Assembly: GCF_025464835.1 (NCBI RefSeq)
Contig: NZ_JAODMP010000006.1
Span: 1 to 55,997 of the forward strand
Reading direction: 5' to 3'
Length of the DNA: 55,997 bases
Source of the DNA: Mycetocola sp.
GTDB lineage: Bacteria; Actinomycetota; Actinomycetes; Actinomycetales; Microbacteriaceae
Below the pieces are notes generated by a model. The model had not been told where the DNA came from. It was given only the letters and a program-made list of their open reading frames with translations, and ran no database searches. The translations under genes and the position numbers were made by a program. Every line of letters starts with the position of its first letter. The first letter of the stretch is position 1. This document shows positions 1-8,437 of this stretch, one piece after another.

Positions 1-1132
1 TGTCGTTGAACAGCTCGTTGTCCTCGACGTTGATGTCGGTGTTTCCGGAGTCCTCCACTGAGTTGTCGGTGTTGCCGACGTTGATGTCGTCGACCGTTGT
101 GTTGCCCGAGTCGTCGACCGAGTTGTCGGAGTTGTCGGAGTTGTCCGAGTTGTCCGAGTTGTCCGAGTTGTCGTTCAACGAGTCGTTCACCGAGTTGTCG
201 GAGTTGTCCGAGTTGTCGGAGTTGTCCTGGAACGAGTCGTCGATGTCGACGTCCACATCGAGAGAGTTGTCGGTGTTGCCGGAGTCGTTCACCGAGTTGT
301 CGGAGTTGTCGGAGTTGTCCGAGTGGTCCGAGTGATCCGAGTGATCCGAGTGATCTGAGTGGTCCGAGTTGTCGTTGAGGGAGTCCTCGATGTCGACGTC
401 AAGGGAGTTGTCCGAGTTGTCGGAGTTGTCCGAGTTGTCGTTGAGGGAGTCCTCGATGTCGACGTCAAGGGAGTTGTCCGAGTTGTCAGAGTTGTCTGAG
501 TTGTCCGAGTTGTCCGAGTTGTCATTGAACGAGTCGTCCACGTCGACATCGGTGTTGCCGACATTGAAGTCATCGCCGACCGTGATGTTTGTCGAGTGGT
601 CTTCTGACTGGTCGACCATGGCGTCATCAGCGGCAGCGATAGCGCCGGCGCCGGAGGCGATGACGGCGTCATTGTCGAACATCTGGGTGACGTCGCCGTC
701 CGCCCAGATGTTCTGGTTGACCGACATGTCGGTGATTGTGTCGTTGTACGAATAGTTGTTCACGACGTGCATGAGCTGCTGAACTGCGTGGCCGTGGTCG
801 TCGTCGTCCTGGTGGTGGCCGTCGTTATGGGCGCCGGCAGCGGTGCCGGTGCTCGCTGGCGCGCTGTTGCTGGCGGGAGTGCCGCCACCGTCGTTGCTGC
901 CGTCGTTCCCACCCCCGCTGGTGTGGTTGTCACCGGCGGTGTACTCGCGGTCGCCGATGACCGGCGCCCAGTCGAGCACGACAGGCATGCACGCGTCGAC
1001 GTCATCGGTTGTGACGTTGCTCAGTCCGGCGCTCTCGAGAGCAGCCTCGGGGTCTGCGCGGAACTCCGCAGCGGCCGCAGGGTCTCTGAGTAGTCCGAGC
1101 AGGAACTCCAGGAGGATGGTGGTGATAGGCAT
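1..1132 (-). CDS. IniB N-terminal domain protein with Asp-Asn-Ser repeats (partial, runs off left edge)
   Basis: At least 377 codons are open and the C-terminus lies outside the window. Residues about 1-50 (FLLGLLRDPAAAAEFRADP, then AGLSNVTTDDV and MPVV) match the IniB N-terminal domain, known from the isoniazid-inducible iniBAC operon of mycobacteria. A Gly/Asn/His/Asp-rich linker follows. From about residue 200 to the edge there are roughly thirty DNS or DHS triplets, broken by LDVDIEDSLN-type spacers. The result is a very acidic, low-complexity tail with no visible signal peptide or membrane segment. ATG at 1132 was chosen because the domain begins there; the frame stays open further upstream and no strong ribosome site is seen. 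It follows the LuxR-type regulator after a 206-bp gap, so it may have its own promoter. Function unknown; a cell-envelope role is inferred from IniB. Confidence 0.8.
   Translation of the reverse strand, partial: MPITTILLEFLLGLLRDPAAAAEFRADPEAALESAGLSNVTTDDVDACMPVVLDWAPVIGDREYTAGDNHTSGGGNDGSNDGGGTPASNSAPASTGTAAGAHNDGHHQDDDDHGHAVQQLMHVVNNYSYNDTITDMSVNQNIWADGDVTQMFDNDAVIASGAGAIAAADDAMVDQSEDHSTNITVGDDFNVGNTDVDVDDSFNDNSDNSDNSDNSDNSDNSLDVDIEDSLNDNSDNSDNSDNSLDVDIEDSLNDNSDHSDHSDHSDHSDHSDNSDNSDNSVNDSGNTDNSLDVDVDIDDSFQDNSDNSDNSDNSVNDSLNDNSDNSDNSDNSDNSDNSVDDSGNTTVDDINVGNTDNSVEDSGNTDINVEDNELFND
4..535 (-). repeat. Trinucleotide-codon DNS/DHS repeat tract
   Basis: Nine-base units encoding Asp-Asn-Ser, with a run of five Asp-His-Ser units near 310-360, are repeated inside the IniB-like gene. 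Two 30-base spacers encoding LDVDIEDSLN are near-identical copies at about 375-405 and 430-470. Such a tract is expected to vary in length by slippage or recombination. Confidence 0.85.
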
Positions 1133-1338
1133 GAGGTTGTTCTCGCAATCGTTTTCGTCGTTGTGGCAATCGGTGCACCCAGGCGGATGCTCGATGTAGT
1201 GCCACGCTAAAACGGGGCCTGTATCGCCGCATCGGTGATCGTTCCCCTATCGAGAAGCGCAGGATGGGAGGTTCAGGAGCTCACCGCGTTAGGGAGGCAG
1301 GGGGCTCTCACCAGCGTCACGTCGGGAGCGGCTCTTCG
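1133..1338. other. Intergenic region between the LuxR-type regulator and the IniB-like gene
   Basis: The 206 bases should carry the IniB-like gene's own promoter if it is regulated separately. I see no convincing -35/-10 pair and no clear hairpin. Confidence 0.4.
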
Positions 1339-3864
1339 TTACTCGGCAGAACCTTCCGGCCCGTCCAGGGCAACGCGCAGCCGGGTGAGCAGTTCTGATC
1401 GATTCGAGGCGCCCAGTCGGGATCTGATGCGCGCGATGTGATGCTCGGCTGTTCGCGGCGAGATGAAGATCGCCTCGCCGATCTCGCGGTAGGTCTTGCC
1501 TTCGAGCACCAGCCGGGCGATTTCACGTTCACGGGCGCTCATCCCTGACTCGTCACGACCGCTTCCCACCAGGGCGCGGGCCGGTTCGAATTCGCCGGTC
1601 CGCTGTGCCGCAGTGGGGGGACCTGTCGCGATGGCCGAGCCGGGGTGGAGGTCCCGGGCGCAAGCGAGGAGCCGGGCCATGTCCTTTCGTTCCTCTGAGC
1701 GACCTGCAGCATGGCCGGCCAGCCGGGATCCATCCCAGGTCAGTCCGACCGAAGCCAACCCGCGCGCCGCGGACTCGACAGACGGCACGTCGAAGGCTCC
1801 AGCCAGCACCGAGAGCCATGTTCGTCCCGCCGCAGCGAGCACGAGCGCAAGGTGATTGTGCCTGGATGCGCGCACCAGCGCGGCGGCGTGTGGGGCGAGG
1901 TCTGAGGGGCGCTCGGTCAGTATGGCGGCCTGCACCCCTGACCAGTGAAGTCGGATCGACCAGAGCGGTGGATCGCCGAGCTGTCTGAGCAACTCCCATG
2001 CCTGTGTGAGGTGTGATTGCAGACGGCCGGCTTCGCGCAGGCGGGCGGCAGCAACCACCAGCTCTTCGAGCGGCATCAGGCTATACAGGTCGACGCTCGC
2101 GTGAAGAACGCATTCCCGCGCCCGTTGCCAGGCCAGCACCAATCCGGGCGCGTCGTCTGCGCGACGCGCCAGCCCGACCTCGATGGCCCTTCGCAGAAGC
2201 TCGTCACGCTGCACCAGATCGGTGCGGATCGTTGTGGCTTCTTCGATCGCGGCCCACGCCCGATCGGGCCGGTCTGCCTGCATGGAAGCCCATGCCCGCA
2301 GAAGAAGCAGCCTGGGCCGTGCAGTCTGGCCGCCTTGGCCGTGTTCGAGTGCTGAGTCCAGGATCGAATCGGCGACGCCGAGTTCCCCGCTGTGAAGGGC
2401 CACGATGGCTGCGAGGGCTGCCGGGTAATCCGGTGAAGGGACCACGGCACCAGACGCGGACATGAGGTCTGAGGCACGGATGAGCAGAGGCAGAGCATCG
2501 TCAGCGAGCTCACCGATCGATTGCCGGATGCCTTGCCCGGCCAGTCTCGCCGCGACGGCCGACAGGGTCGCCGATCCTTCGGGCGCGCCTCCCCTCAACA
2601 TGGCGTCGGCACCGTCCAGGTCACCTGCCCCGATCAGCGCTACCGCGGCGAGTGGGGCTGAGGGACCGACTCGGTCGGGACCGAGCCAGCGATAGATGTC
2701 GGCGCCGCGTGCGAGCATCCCTCGCTGTGCCCACACGCTGACTGCCACGTCTGCCGCTCGCGTGAGATCGGGCGGGTTTCGGTGGGCGAAGAGCTTGTCA
2801 AGCGTCCGGTTACTTTTGTCGAGCTCTCCCATGGCAGAGAAAGCCTGCGCGCGTCTGGCCGCGAGACTGATGCTGTCAGCGCCCGCTTCGAGGGCTTCCT
2901 CGTAGAGCGCCGATGCGAGCCTCGGCTCGGTGCACAGCGCGTCGTCCCCCGCCCTCGCGAGGCCTTGCGCTACTCGAGCGTCTTGCAGCCCGCTGCGTGC
3001 CAGCGCCCGAGCGGTTTCGATGAACCCGCTCCCCCGTTCGTCGACGTTGTCCAGAAGCGACCGCTGAAGGGTGCGGATGTGGTGAACCGGAGTCGTGTGC
3101 AGCAGCGTCCGCTCGATCAGAGGGATCAGCCGCCCGTCTGGCCGTATCAGGCCGGCGGCACGCGCCTCGGCGACGAGGTCGTCGATTTTCGCCCCTCCCC
3201 GTTCGAGCGTGTCTGGGACGCGTCCGGACAGGTCGAAACCGACCGTAAGGGCGAGCAGCAGCTCTCGCACCTCAGGATTCATCATGTCCAGCTCGCAGCC
3301 GAGCCGGTGCATCACGATATCCACATCGAGAGTGTGGGTCCGGTCCGCCATTGTGCCGGCGACCCGGCGCACCAGCCACGGCATGCCCGCAGTCATCTGC
3401 AGCACCTGATCGACGAACGCTGGGGGCGCGGGCTCCCCCAGGGCGGCTGCCAATTCCGCCGAGACGGCTTCGCGATGAAACGGGCCGAGCACGACGGAAG
3501 GATGATGGCGCTCGAGGACGCCCGCGAGTCGCACGAGGGCGGGTGGTTGCGGCCACGAACGGTAGGCGACCACGAGGTTGAGCTCGCGTTGCCCGACGAG
3601 GGAGTGAATGTCATTGAGGGCAGAGTCGTCGAGTTCGTGGGCATCGTCTACCAGCACGACTCCTCGCCCCCTGATGGCGTGAGATCCCAGTTCACGGTGC
3701 CCGCGTCGCACCTCGACACCGGCTGCGCGATAGTAGCCGTCCAACTCGTCGAGCAGGGTGCTCTTTCCTACCCCGCCGACGCCGAAGACTCCTACGCGGA
3801 GTCGTGCGCCAGGTTCTGATTTCACCTCGTCGAGCAGCGATATCGCGCTCGATGACCCCCACAC
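1339..3864 (-). CDS. Large P-loop ATPase / LuxR-family transcriptional regulator (LAL/IniR-like)
   Basis: 841 residues. A P-loop GVGGVGKST is at about 28-36 and a Walker B-like VVLVDDAH at about 69-76. A long all-helical TPR-like middle follows, and a LuxR-type helix-turn-helix closes the protein at about 770-830 (MSAREREIARLVLEG, SPRTAEHHIARIRSRLG). This is the architecture of LAL-type signal-sensing regulators and of mycobacterial IniR, which controls iniBAC. It starts with GTG at 3864, only 4 bases after the Hsp70 stop, so the two are co-transcribed and probably translationally coupled. Its place directly upstream of an IniB-domain gene makes it the likely regulator of that gene; the link is inference. 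Confidence 0.85.
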   Translation of the reverse strand: MWGSSSAISLLDEVKSEPGARLRVGVFGVGGVGKSTLLDELDGYYRAAGVEVRRGHRELGSHAIRGRGVVLVDDAHELDDSALNDIHSLVGQRELNLVVAYRSWPQPPALVRLAGVLERHHPSVVLGPFHREAVSAELAAALGEPAPPAFVDQVLQMTAGMPWLVRRVAGTMADRTHTLDVDIVMHRLGCELDMMNPEVRELLLALTVGFDLSGRVPDTLERGGAKIDDLVAEARAAGLIRPDGRLIPLIERTLLHTTPVHHIRTLQRSLLDNVDERGSGFIETARALARSGLQDARVAQGLARAGDDALCTEPRLASALYEEALEAGADSISLAARRAQAFSAMGELDKSNRTLDKLFAHRNPPDLTRAADVAVSVWAQRGMLARGADIYRWLGPDRVGPSAPLAAVALIGAGDLDGADAMLRGGAPEGSATLSAVAARLAGQGIRQSIGELADDALPLLIRASDLMSASGAVVPSPDYPAALAAIVALHSGELGVADSILDSALEHGQGGQTARPRLLLLRAWASMQADRPDRAWAAIEEATTIRTDLVQRDELLRRAIEVGLARRADDAPGLVLAWQRARECVLHASVDLYSLMPLEELVVAAARLREAGRLQSHLTQAWELLRQLGDPPLWSIRLHWSGVQAAILTERPSDLAPHAAALVRASRHNHLALVLAAAGRTWLSVLAGAFDVPSVESAARGLASVGLTWDGSRLAGHAAGRSEERKDMARLLACARDLHPGSAIATGPPTAAQRTGEFEPARALVGSGRDESGMSAREREIARLVLEGKTYREIGEAIFISPRTAEHHIARIRSRLGASNRSELLTRLRVALDGPEGSAE

Positions 3865-3868
3865 GGTC

Positions 3869-5752
3869 TCACACCACCATGGTGCCGTGCGAAGGAGGGG
3901 AGGGCGCCCGGGCCGGCGTGACCGGGGCCGGTGTGACCGGGGCCGGTGTGACCGGAAGCTGGTCGGGCGCCGGCTCAGTCGTCGGCTCGGGCTGAGGCTG
4001 CGGCTCTGCTCCTGGTTCCGGCTGCGTCCCTGGGTCTCGGGGCGGGTCCGTAGCCGGGGTGGGAGTCGGAGTCGGAGTCGGAGTCGGAGTCGGAGTCGGG
4101 GTCGGGGTCGGGGTCGGCATCGGCGTCGCCACCGGCTCGTCGGTCGGAACGGGCGTGGGCTGCGGGGCTGGAACCGGTGTCTGGCCTGGCGCGGTGTCCG
4201 CCGACGTGTCGGCGGGTTTCTCCGGCGAGGTGTCCGATCCGGGGGCGGGCGCCGTCGATCCGGCGGGCGGGGATGCCGGGGTCCTCTCCGTCGACTTCGC
4301 GGGGGGCCTCAGCGGACCTCTGGTGTTCGGCTGGATCGGCGGCGCCAGGAACGGACTCGGCGCCGAGCTCGGCGGCGCGGGAGCCGGTGCATTCTTCCCC
4401 GCATTCTCCTCGACTCCCGCAACACTGTTCGAGGCCGATGCTTCATCCGCCGTCAGGTCAGGCGACGTGGGCGTCGAGCCGGCGACAGCGATCAGCACCC
4501 CTACCGCAGCAGCCATGCCGATCACCCGCACCGCCTGTAAGCCCCTGGCGCGGATCGCCGAGAGCGACATGGCAGCCGCCCGGGTGCGTCCGATCCGCGC
4601 AGGGTGCGACTCGGTCGGCAACTCGCCGACACCGGCGGCGAGCTGCTTGGAGCCCGCTCTACCCGCCGGTTGCAACGCAGACGCCGCAGCGAAAGCGGCC
4701 CCGAGCGAGATGGATGCTTTCGGATCGGCGTCGATGGCAAGCGGGCGTTTCAACTCCTCCGACAGCAGTTGCGCGACGAGCGGCACACGGGATGACCCGC
4801 CGATCAGGAGGACCGCGGCGAGGTCACCCGGTTCGATGCCCGCAGTGGTGAGAGCGTGTCGCAAACTTGCGACGGTCTGGCGCACCGGATCTTCAATCAT
4901 GCTTTCGAACTCGGAGCGTACGATGCGGATCTGGCTTTGCGCGCCAGGAAGCAGCACGGGGATCGAAGCCTCGGAATCGAACGACAGGGCCTCCTTCGCC
5001 TCTGTGCACTCCCGGCGAAGACGCGACAGCGCGATCAGTACTCCCTGGTCGGTCGGCTCGAGGCCTGCGAGCACGTCCGAGGCGTGAATGAAGACGTGCT
5101 CGAACACGGCATCGTCGAAATCGGCGCCTCCGAGCCGTTCGATGCCTTCTGGCCGGCCAACCGGCTGGAAGGTCTGGGGGCCCGTCTTCCTCAGGATCGC
5201 GACGTCGAAGGTACCGGCACCGAGGTCGTAGACAGCGATCGTGGCGCCGGTGTCGACTCGTGCTTGTGAGGCGTAGTGCAGTGCAGCCGCTTCTGGTTCG
5301 CTCATCAATGTGACGTCTGCCAGGCCGACACCGGCAAGGGCGTTCCGCACCAGCCCCACCTTGTGTTCCCTCCAGCTTGCCGGGTGAGTGACGGTGACGG
5401 CATCCGGTGGAGCGCCCTCGCGTTCCTCCACCCGGTCGAGGACCCAGCGTGCCATGGTCGCGAAGAGGTCTTCCGGCGCGACGTGGACGTCGCCAGCGAC
5501 GATCGGCACCGTGTCGCCGATGCGTCTCTTGAACTCACGGATGAGGCGATCGGGCTGGTCTCTTCCTCGCCGCTCAGCCGATTCCCCGACCAGGACCTGG
5601 CCGTCATCGCCGAGGAAAATCACCGACGGAACAGGTCCTCCGCGAACCCCCAGGCTCAACGGCTGCGACGCCGGCGGATCATCTGAGCCAAGATACGAGA
5701 TCGCTGCAGCCGTGAAGCTTGTTCCGACGTCAATTCCAATGGCGTATGGCAT
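3869..5752 (-). CDS. Hsp70-family actin-like ATPase with membrane anchor and Pro/Thr-rich tail
   Basis: 627 residues. The ATPase domain (1-360) shows the Hsp70 phosphate and adenosine motifs: IDVGTSFT (7-14), DLGAGTFD (176-183) and LIGGSSRVP (316-324). The usual substrate-binding domain is missing. In its place are a single hydrophobic segment (about 405-426) and a roughly 200-residue tail rich in Pro, Thr, Ser and Ala with a (PT)n run, probably outside the membrane. The start ATG follows GAGGAT at good spacing. It is probably a membrane-tethered partner of the Ini-like module rather than a general chaperone. It is first in the operon with the LuxR-type regulator. Confidence 0.85.
   Translation of the reverse strand: MPYAIGIDVGTSFTAAAISYLGSDDPPASQPLSLGVRGGPVPSVIFLGDDGQVLVGESAERRGRDQPDRLIREFKRRIGDTVPIVAGDVHVAPEDLFATMARWVLDRVEEREGAPPDAVTVTHPASWREHKVGLVRNALAGVGLADVTLMSEPEAAALHYASQARVDTGATIAVYDLGAGTFDVAILRKTGPQTFQPVGRPEGIERLGGADFDDAVFEHVFIHASDVLAGLEPTDQGVLIALSRLRRECTEAKEALSFDSEASIPVLLPGAQSQIRIVRSEFESMIEDPVRQTVASLRHALTTAGIEPGDLAAVLLIGGSSRVPLVAQLLSEELKRPLAIDADPKASISLGAAFAAASALQPAGRAGSKQLAAGVGELPTESHPARIGRTRAAAMSLSAIRARGLQAVRVIGMAAAVGVLIAVAGSTPTSPDLTADEASASNSVAGVEENAGKNAPAPAPPSSAPSPFLAPPIQPNTRGPLRPPAKSTERTPASPPAGSTAPAPGSDTSPEKPADTSADTAPGQTPVPAPQPTPVPTDEPVATPMPTPTPTPTPTPTPTPTPTPTPATDPPRDPGTQPEPGAEPQPQPEPTTEPAPDQLPVTPAPVTPAPVTPARAPSPPSHGTMVV
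4060..4122 (-). repeat. Pro-Thr dipeptide-coding simple repeat
   Basis: Six-base units (GTCGGA or GTCGGG on the plus strand) run for about 60 bases inside the Hsp70-like gene. They encode alternating Pro-Thr in the proposed extracytoplasmic tail. Confidence 0.85.
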
Positions 5753-5821
5753 CGCGGGATCCTCAAAGCAGAGCGGTTTATCTTCGAACCGTCATCCAGG
5801 CTCGGGACCCTTCCAGCGTAG

Positions 5822-5836
5822 GTGAGGTACCCTCAC
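5822..5836. promoter_or_regulatory. Hyphenated palindrome upstream of the Hsp70-like gene (possible operator)
   Basis: GTGAGG-TAC-CCTCAC has perfect 6-base arms and lies 70-84 bases before the Hsp70 start codon. The extended sequence weakly resembles a DtxR/IdeR iron box, but too many positions differ to assign it. The regulator is unknown. Confidence 0.35.
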
Positions 5837-5842
5837 GATACA

Positions 5843-5858
5843 GCCCCCGAACGGGGGC
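5843..5858 (-). terminator. GC-rich hairpin after the phosphodiesterase gene
   Basis: GCCCCC and GGGGGC pair around a GAAC loop, about 50 bases past the phosphodiesterase stop and before the Hsp70 operon. There is no U tract, as is common in high-GC actinobacteria. Confidence 0.45.
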
Positions 5859-5908
5859 CGTGACGACGCGCCACCTCCGGCCGGGTGATGCGGCCCCGGT
5901 TCGCATCC

Positions 5909-6805
5909 TCAACGCTTGCGTGAAAATGCCTCCACCCGCTCTTCGGGAGTCAGCGCCTCCATTTCGGCGATGAAAGCGTCCGTGAAGAAGTCAGACGTGT
6001 CGAAATCCCCGATGGGCACCACAGAATGCGTGATCCGGTCATCGTAGACATGCAGAAGATTGAACGACTGGCCTCCGTTCATCCCGTTCGTCGACCGGGG
6101 TGGGTTGGCGAGATTCATCGTGTAACACGTGGCAGCCGCGACGGACACCGGGATTCCGGCGAACATCGATGTCATGGCGTAGTGCAGGTGCCCGGCGAGG
6201 ATCGCCCTGACATCCGTGCCCGTGAGCACCGATTCCAGTCGCGACTGGTCGCGCAATTCCAGGAGGTCGAACAGGGGCTGGGGTGCTGGAGCCGGCGGAT
6301 GGTGCAGGCCGATGATCGTGCCGGACTCGGCAGGGGTCTCAAGCTCGGCGGCGAGCCAGGCCAGCTGGGAATCGTCGAGTTCGCCGTGGTGGAAGCCGGG
6401 CACACTCGAGTCCAGTCCGATGAACCGCAGGCCGCCGAGGTTCCAGACCCGGTCGATCGGCGCGTCCGACTCGCCCTGCCTCAGGAGTTCCCGACGCATC
6501 GGTCCCCGTTCGTCGTGGTTGCCCATCAACCAGATCAGTTCTGCACCCAGCCGTGCCGCCACTGGTTCGACCCGGTCGCGGAGCCTCGCGTATGCATCCG
6601 TTTCACCCCGATCGGTCAAGTCGCCGGTGAAGATCAGGGCGGAGGGGCGGATGCCCGTCGCCTCGACCTGGGCGAGCGCGCGTTCCAGGTTCGATTCTGT
6701 GGTCAAGGCGCCGTGAAGGAGCGCACCTCCTGCGAGGAAGTGGGTGTCGCTCAGGTGCACAAGAACCTGACGGGCGGGCGGATACTGGCCAAGCTGGATC
6801 GGCAT
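5909..6805 (-). CDS. Metallophosphoesterase, CpdA-like class III cyclic nucleotide phosphodiesterase
   Basis: 298 residues with the full set of two-metal phosphoesterase motifs in order: SDTHF (about 19-23), GDLTD (about 61-65), GNHDE (about 95-99), LHHPP and GHLHY. The spacing and length match the CpdA family, which hydrolyses 3',5'-cAMP. Members vary in substrate, so activity on cAMP is a family-level expectation. There is no signal peptide, so it is cytoplasmic. It sits 32 bases downstream of the AzgA-type permease on the same strand and could share its transcript. Confidence 0.85.
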   Translation of the reverse strand: MPIQLGQYPPARQVLVHLSDTHFLAGGALLHGALTTESNLERALAQVEATGIRPSALIFTGDLTDRGETDAYARLRDRVEPVAARLGAELIWLMGNHDERGPMRRELLRQGESDAPIDRVWNLGGLRFIGLDSSVPGFHHGELDDSQLAWLAAELETPAESGTIIGLHHPPAPAPQPLFDLLELRDQSRLESVLTGTDVRAILAGHLHYAMTSMFAGIPVSVAAATCYTMNLANPPRSTNGMNGGQSFNLLHVYDDRITHSVVPIGDFDTSDFFTDAFIAEMEALTPEERVEAFSRKR

Positions 6806-6837
6806 GCGGCCAGCCTAGTCAGCACCGCCGCCGCAGA

Positions 6838-8274
6838 TCAGGCGAGGAGCGCCTCGATCGGCCCGCGCGCGAAGTAGACCAGGAACCCGATGGCGACGAT
6901 CCAGAGCAGCGGGCTGATCTCGCGTGCCTTGCCGCTGAGCGAGCGAAGTACTACCCAGGCGATGAAGCCGGCGCCGATTCCGTTCGCGATGGAGTAGGTG
7001 AGCGGCATGATGACCACGGTCAGGAACAGGGGCAGGGTCGAAGAGAACTCGGCCCACTCGACGTCGCGGATCTGTGCCATCATCATCGCGCCGACGAGAA
7101 CGAGCGCAGCGGATGCCACTTCGCTCGGCACGATGCTCGTCAGCGGGGTGACGAACATGGCGAGCATGAAAAGAACACCGGTGACGATGTTGGCGAGTCC
7201 GGTTCGTGCCCCTTCGCCGATGCCAGCGCCAGACTCGATGAAGACGGTGTTGGACGAGCTCGATGTTGCGCCACCGGCGACCGCGCCGATGCCCTCGACG
7301 ATCAGCGCCGACTTGAGGCGCGGGAAGTTGCCCTTGGCGTCAGCGAGACCCGCCTCGTTGCTGAGGCCGGTCATCGTTCCCATCGCGTCGAAGAAGTTCG
7401 TGAACACGAGGGTGAAAACGAGCATGAGGGCGGCGAGAATGCCGATCCGCTCGAAGCTTCCGAAGTTGAAGGCGCCGATGAGGCTCAGATCAGGAACGCT
7501 GAAGATTTGGCTGGGGAGGGCGGGCACCGTGAGTCCCCATCCCCCGGGGTTTTCGCCGCCGTTCGAGGGTCCGACGGGGAACAGTGTTTCAGCGAGGAGG
7601 GCGAGGATCGTGCCGACGAGGATACCGATGAGCAGTGCGCCGCGGACCTTGCGGGCGACGAGCACGCCGCTGACCAGGAGGGTGAGGACGAAGATCACGG
7701 TGGGCAGCGTCGCGATGGACCCGCCAGTGCCGAGGCCGACGGGCGGCGAGGCCTGACCGGTCGAGGTGACGAAACCGGCGTTGACCAGGCCGATGAACGC
7801 GATGAACAGGCCGATGCCTACGGTGATCGCGATCTTCAGCTGGAACGGGACCGCTTCGAAGATCAGGCGGCGCAGGCCGGTTGCTGCGAGCAGCACGATG
7901 AAGAGCCCGTTGATGACCACGAGGCCCATCGCCTCTGCCCACGTGACCTGGCCGACGACGCTGAACGCGAGGAACGAGTTGATGCCGAGCCCGGCGGCGA
8001 ACGCGAAGGGCAGGCGTGCGATCAGACCGAAGAGGATCGTCATCACACCGGCGGTCAGCGCGGTGACCGCCGAGAGCTGCGCGAAGCCGAGGGTGTTGCC
8101 GTCGATGTCCACACCGCTCGACAGGATGATCGGGTTGAGGATGACGATGTACGCCATCGCGACGAAGGTGACGAGTCCCCCACGCAGTTCGGCGCTGAAC
8201 GTCGAGCCTCGTTTGGTGATTTCGAAGAATCCGTCGATGCGGTTCTTGATTGTCGGAGCAGTTGTCGTTGCCAC
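6838..8274 (-). CDS. NCS2 family permease, AzgA-type (adenine/guanine/hypoxanthine)
   Basis: 478 residues, nearly all hydrophobic, with about a dozen membrane segments. The N-terminal region (RGGLVTFVAMAYIVILNPII) and SSSNTVFIESGAGIGEGART are typical of the AzgA branch of NCS2 transporters, which bring purine bases in with protons. It is divergent from the UraA-type permease at 8438, so purine and pyrimidine base uptake genes share one 163-bp intergenic region. I see no purine riboswitch in that region. Confidence 0.9.
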   Translation of the reverse strand: MATTTAPTIKNRIDGFFEITKRGSTFSAELRGGLVTFVAMAYIVILNPIILSSGVDIDGNTLGFAQLSAVTALTAGVMTILFGLIARLPFAFAAGLGINSFLAFSVVGQVTWAEAMGLVVINGLFIVLLAATGLRRLIFEAVPFQLKIAITVGIGLFIAFIGLVNAGFVTSTGQASPPVGLGTGGSIATLPTVIFVLTLLVSGVLVARKVRGALLIGILVGTILALLAETLFPVGPSNGGENPGGWGLTVPALPSQIFSVPDLSLIGAFNFGSFERIGILAALMLVFTLVFTNFFDAMGTMTGLSNEAGLADAKGNFPRLKSALIVEGIGAVAGGATSSSSNTVFIESGAGIGEGARTGLANIVTGVLFMLAMFVTPLTSIVPSEVASAALVLVGAMMMAQIRDVEWAEFSSTLPLFLTVVIMPLTYSIANGIGAGFIAWVVLRSLSGKAREISPLLWIVAIGFLVYFARGPIEALLA

Positions 8275-8437
8275 GCAGGGGCCCTTCCAAGAAAAGATGA
8301 GATGAGGTACACCAGCGGATGCTCACGCGGTGCGCAGAATGACAGCTTATTGCCAGCTGGGTGCTCGTCTGCGCATGCCTCGTATTGCGCGGTACGGTAT
8401 CGGAGGACTCCCCCTCCCCCTCATGGAAGAAGAACGC

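Noticed and set aside
6-335. Plus-strand open frame with Ser-Glu-Leu repeats
   Set aside because: It is the complement of the Asp-Asn-Ser tract. The minus frame continues into a recognisable IniB domain, the plus frame into nothing.
1-560. Regular short repeats considered as a CRISPR array
   Set aside because: Units are 9 bases, contiguous, in frame and without unique spacers of 30-40 bases; they are coding repeats.
2782-3819. 345-codon plus-strand frame
   Set aside because: Lies fully opposite the LuxR-type regulator, whose P-loop and codon pattern are genuine; no family resemblance on the plus strand.
5822-5836. Firm assignment of an IdeR/DtxR iron box
   Set aside because: Only part of the consensus matches and the centre differs; kept only as an unassigned palindrome.
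8275-8437. Purine riboswitch between the two NCS2 permeases
   Set aside because: No three-way junction or conserved purine aptamer core could be built from the sequence.
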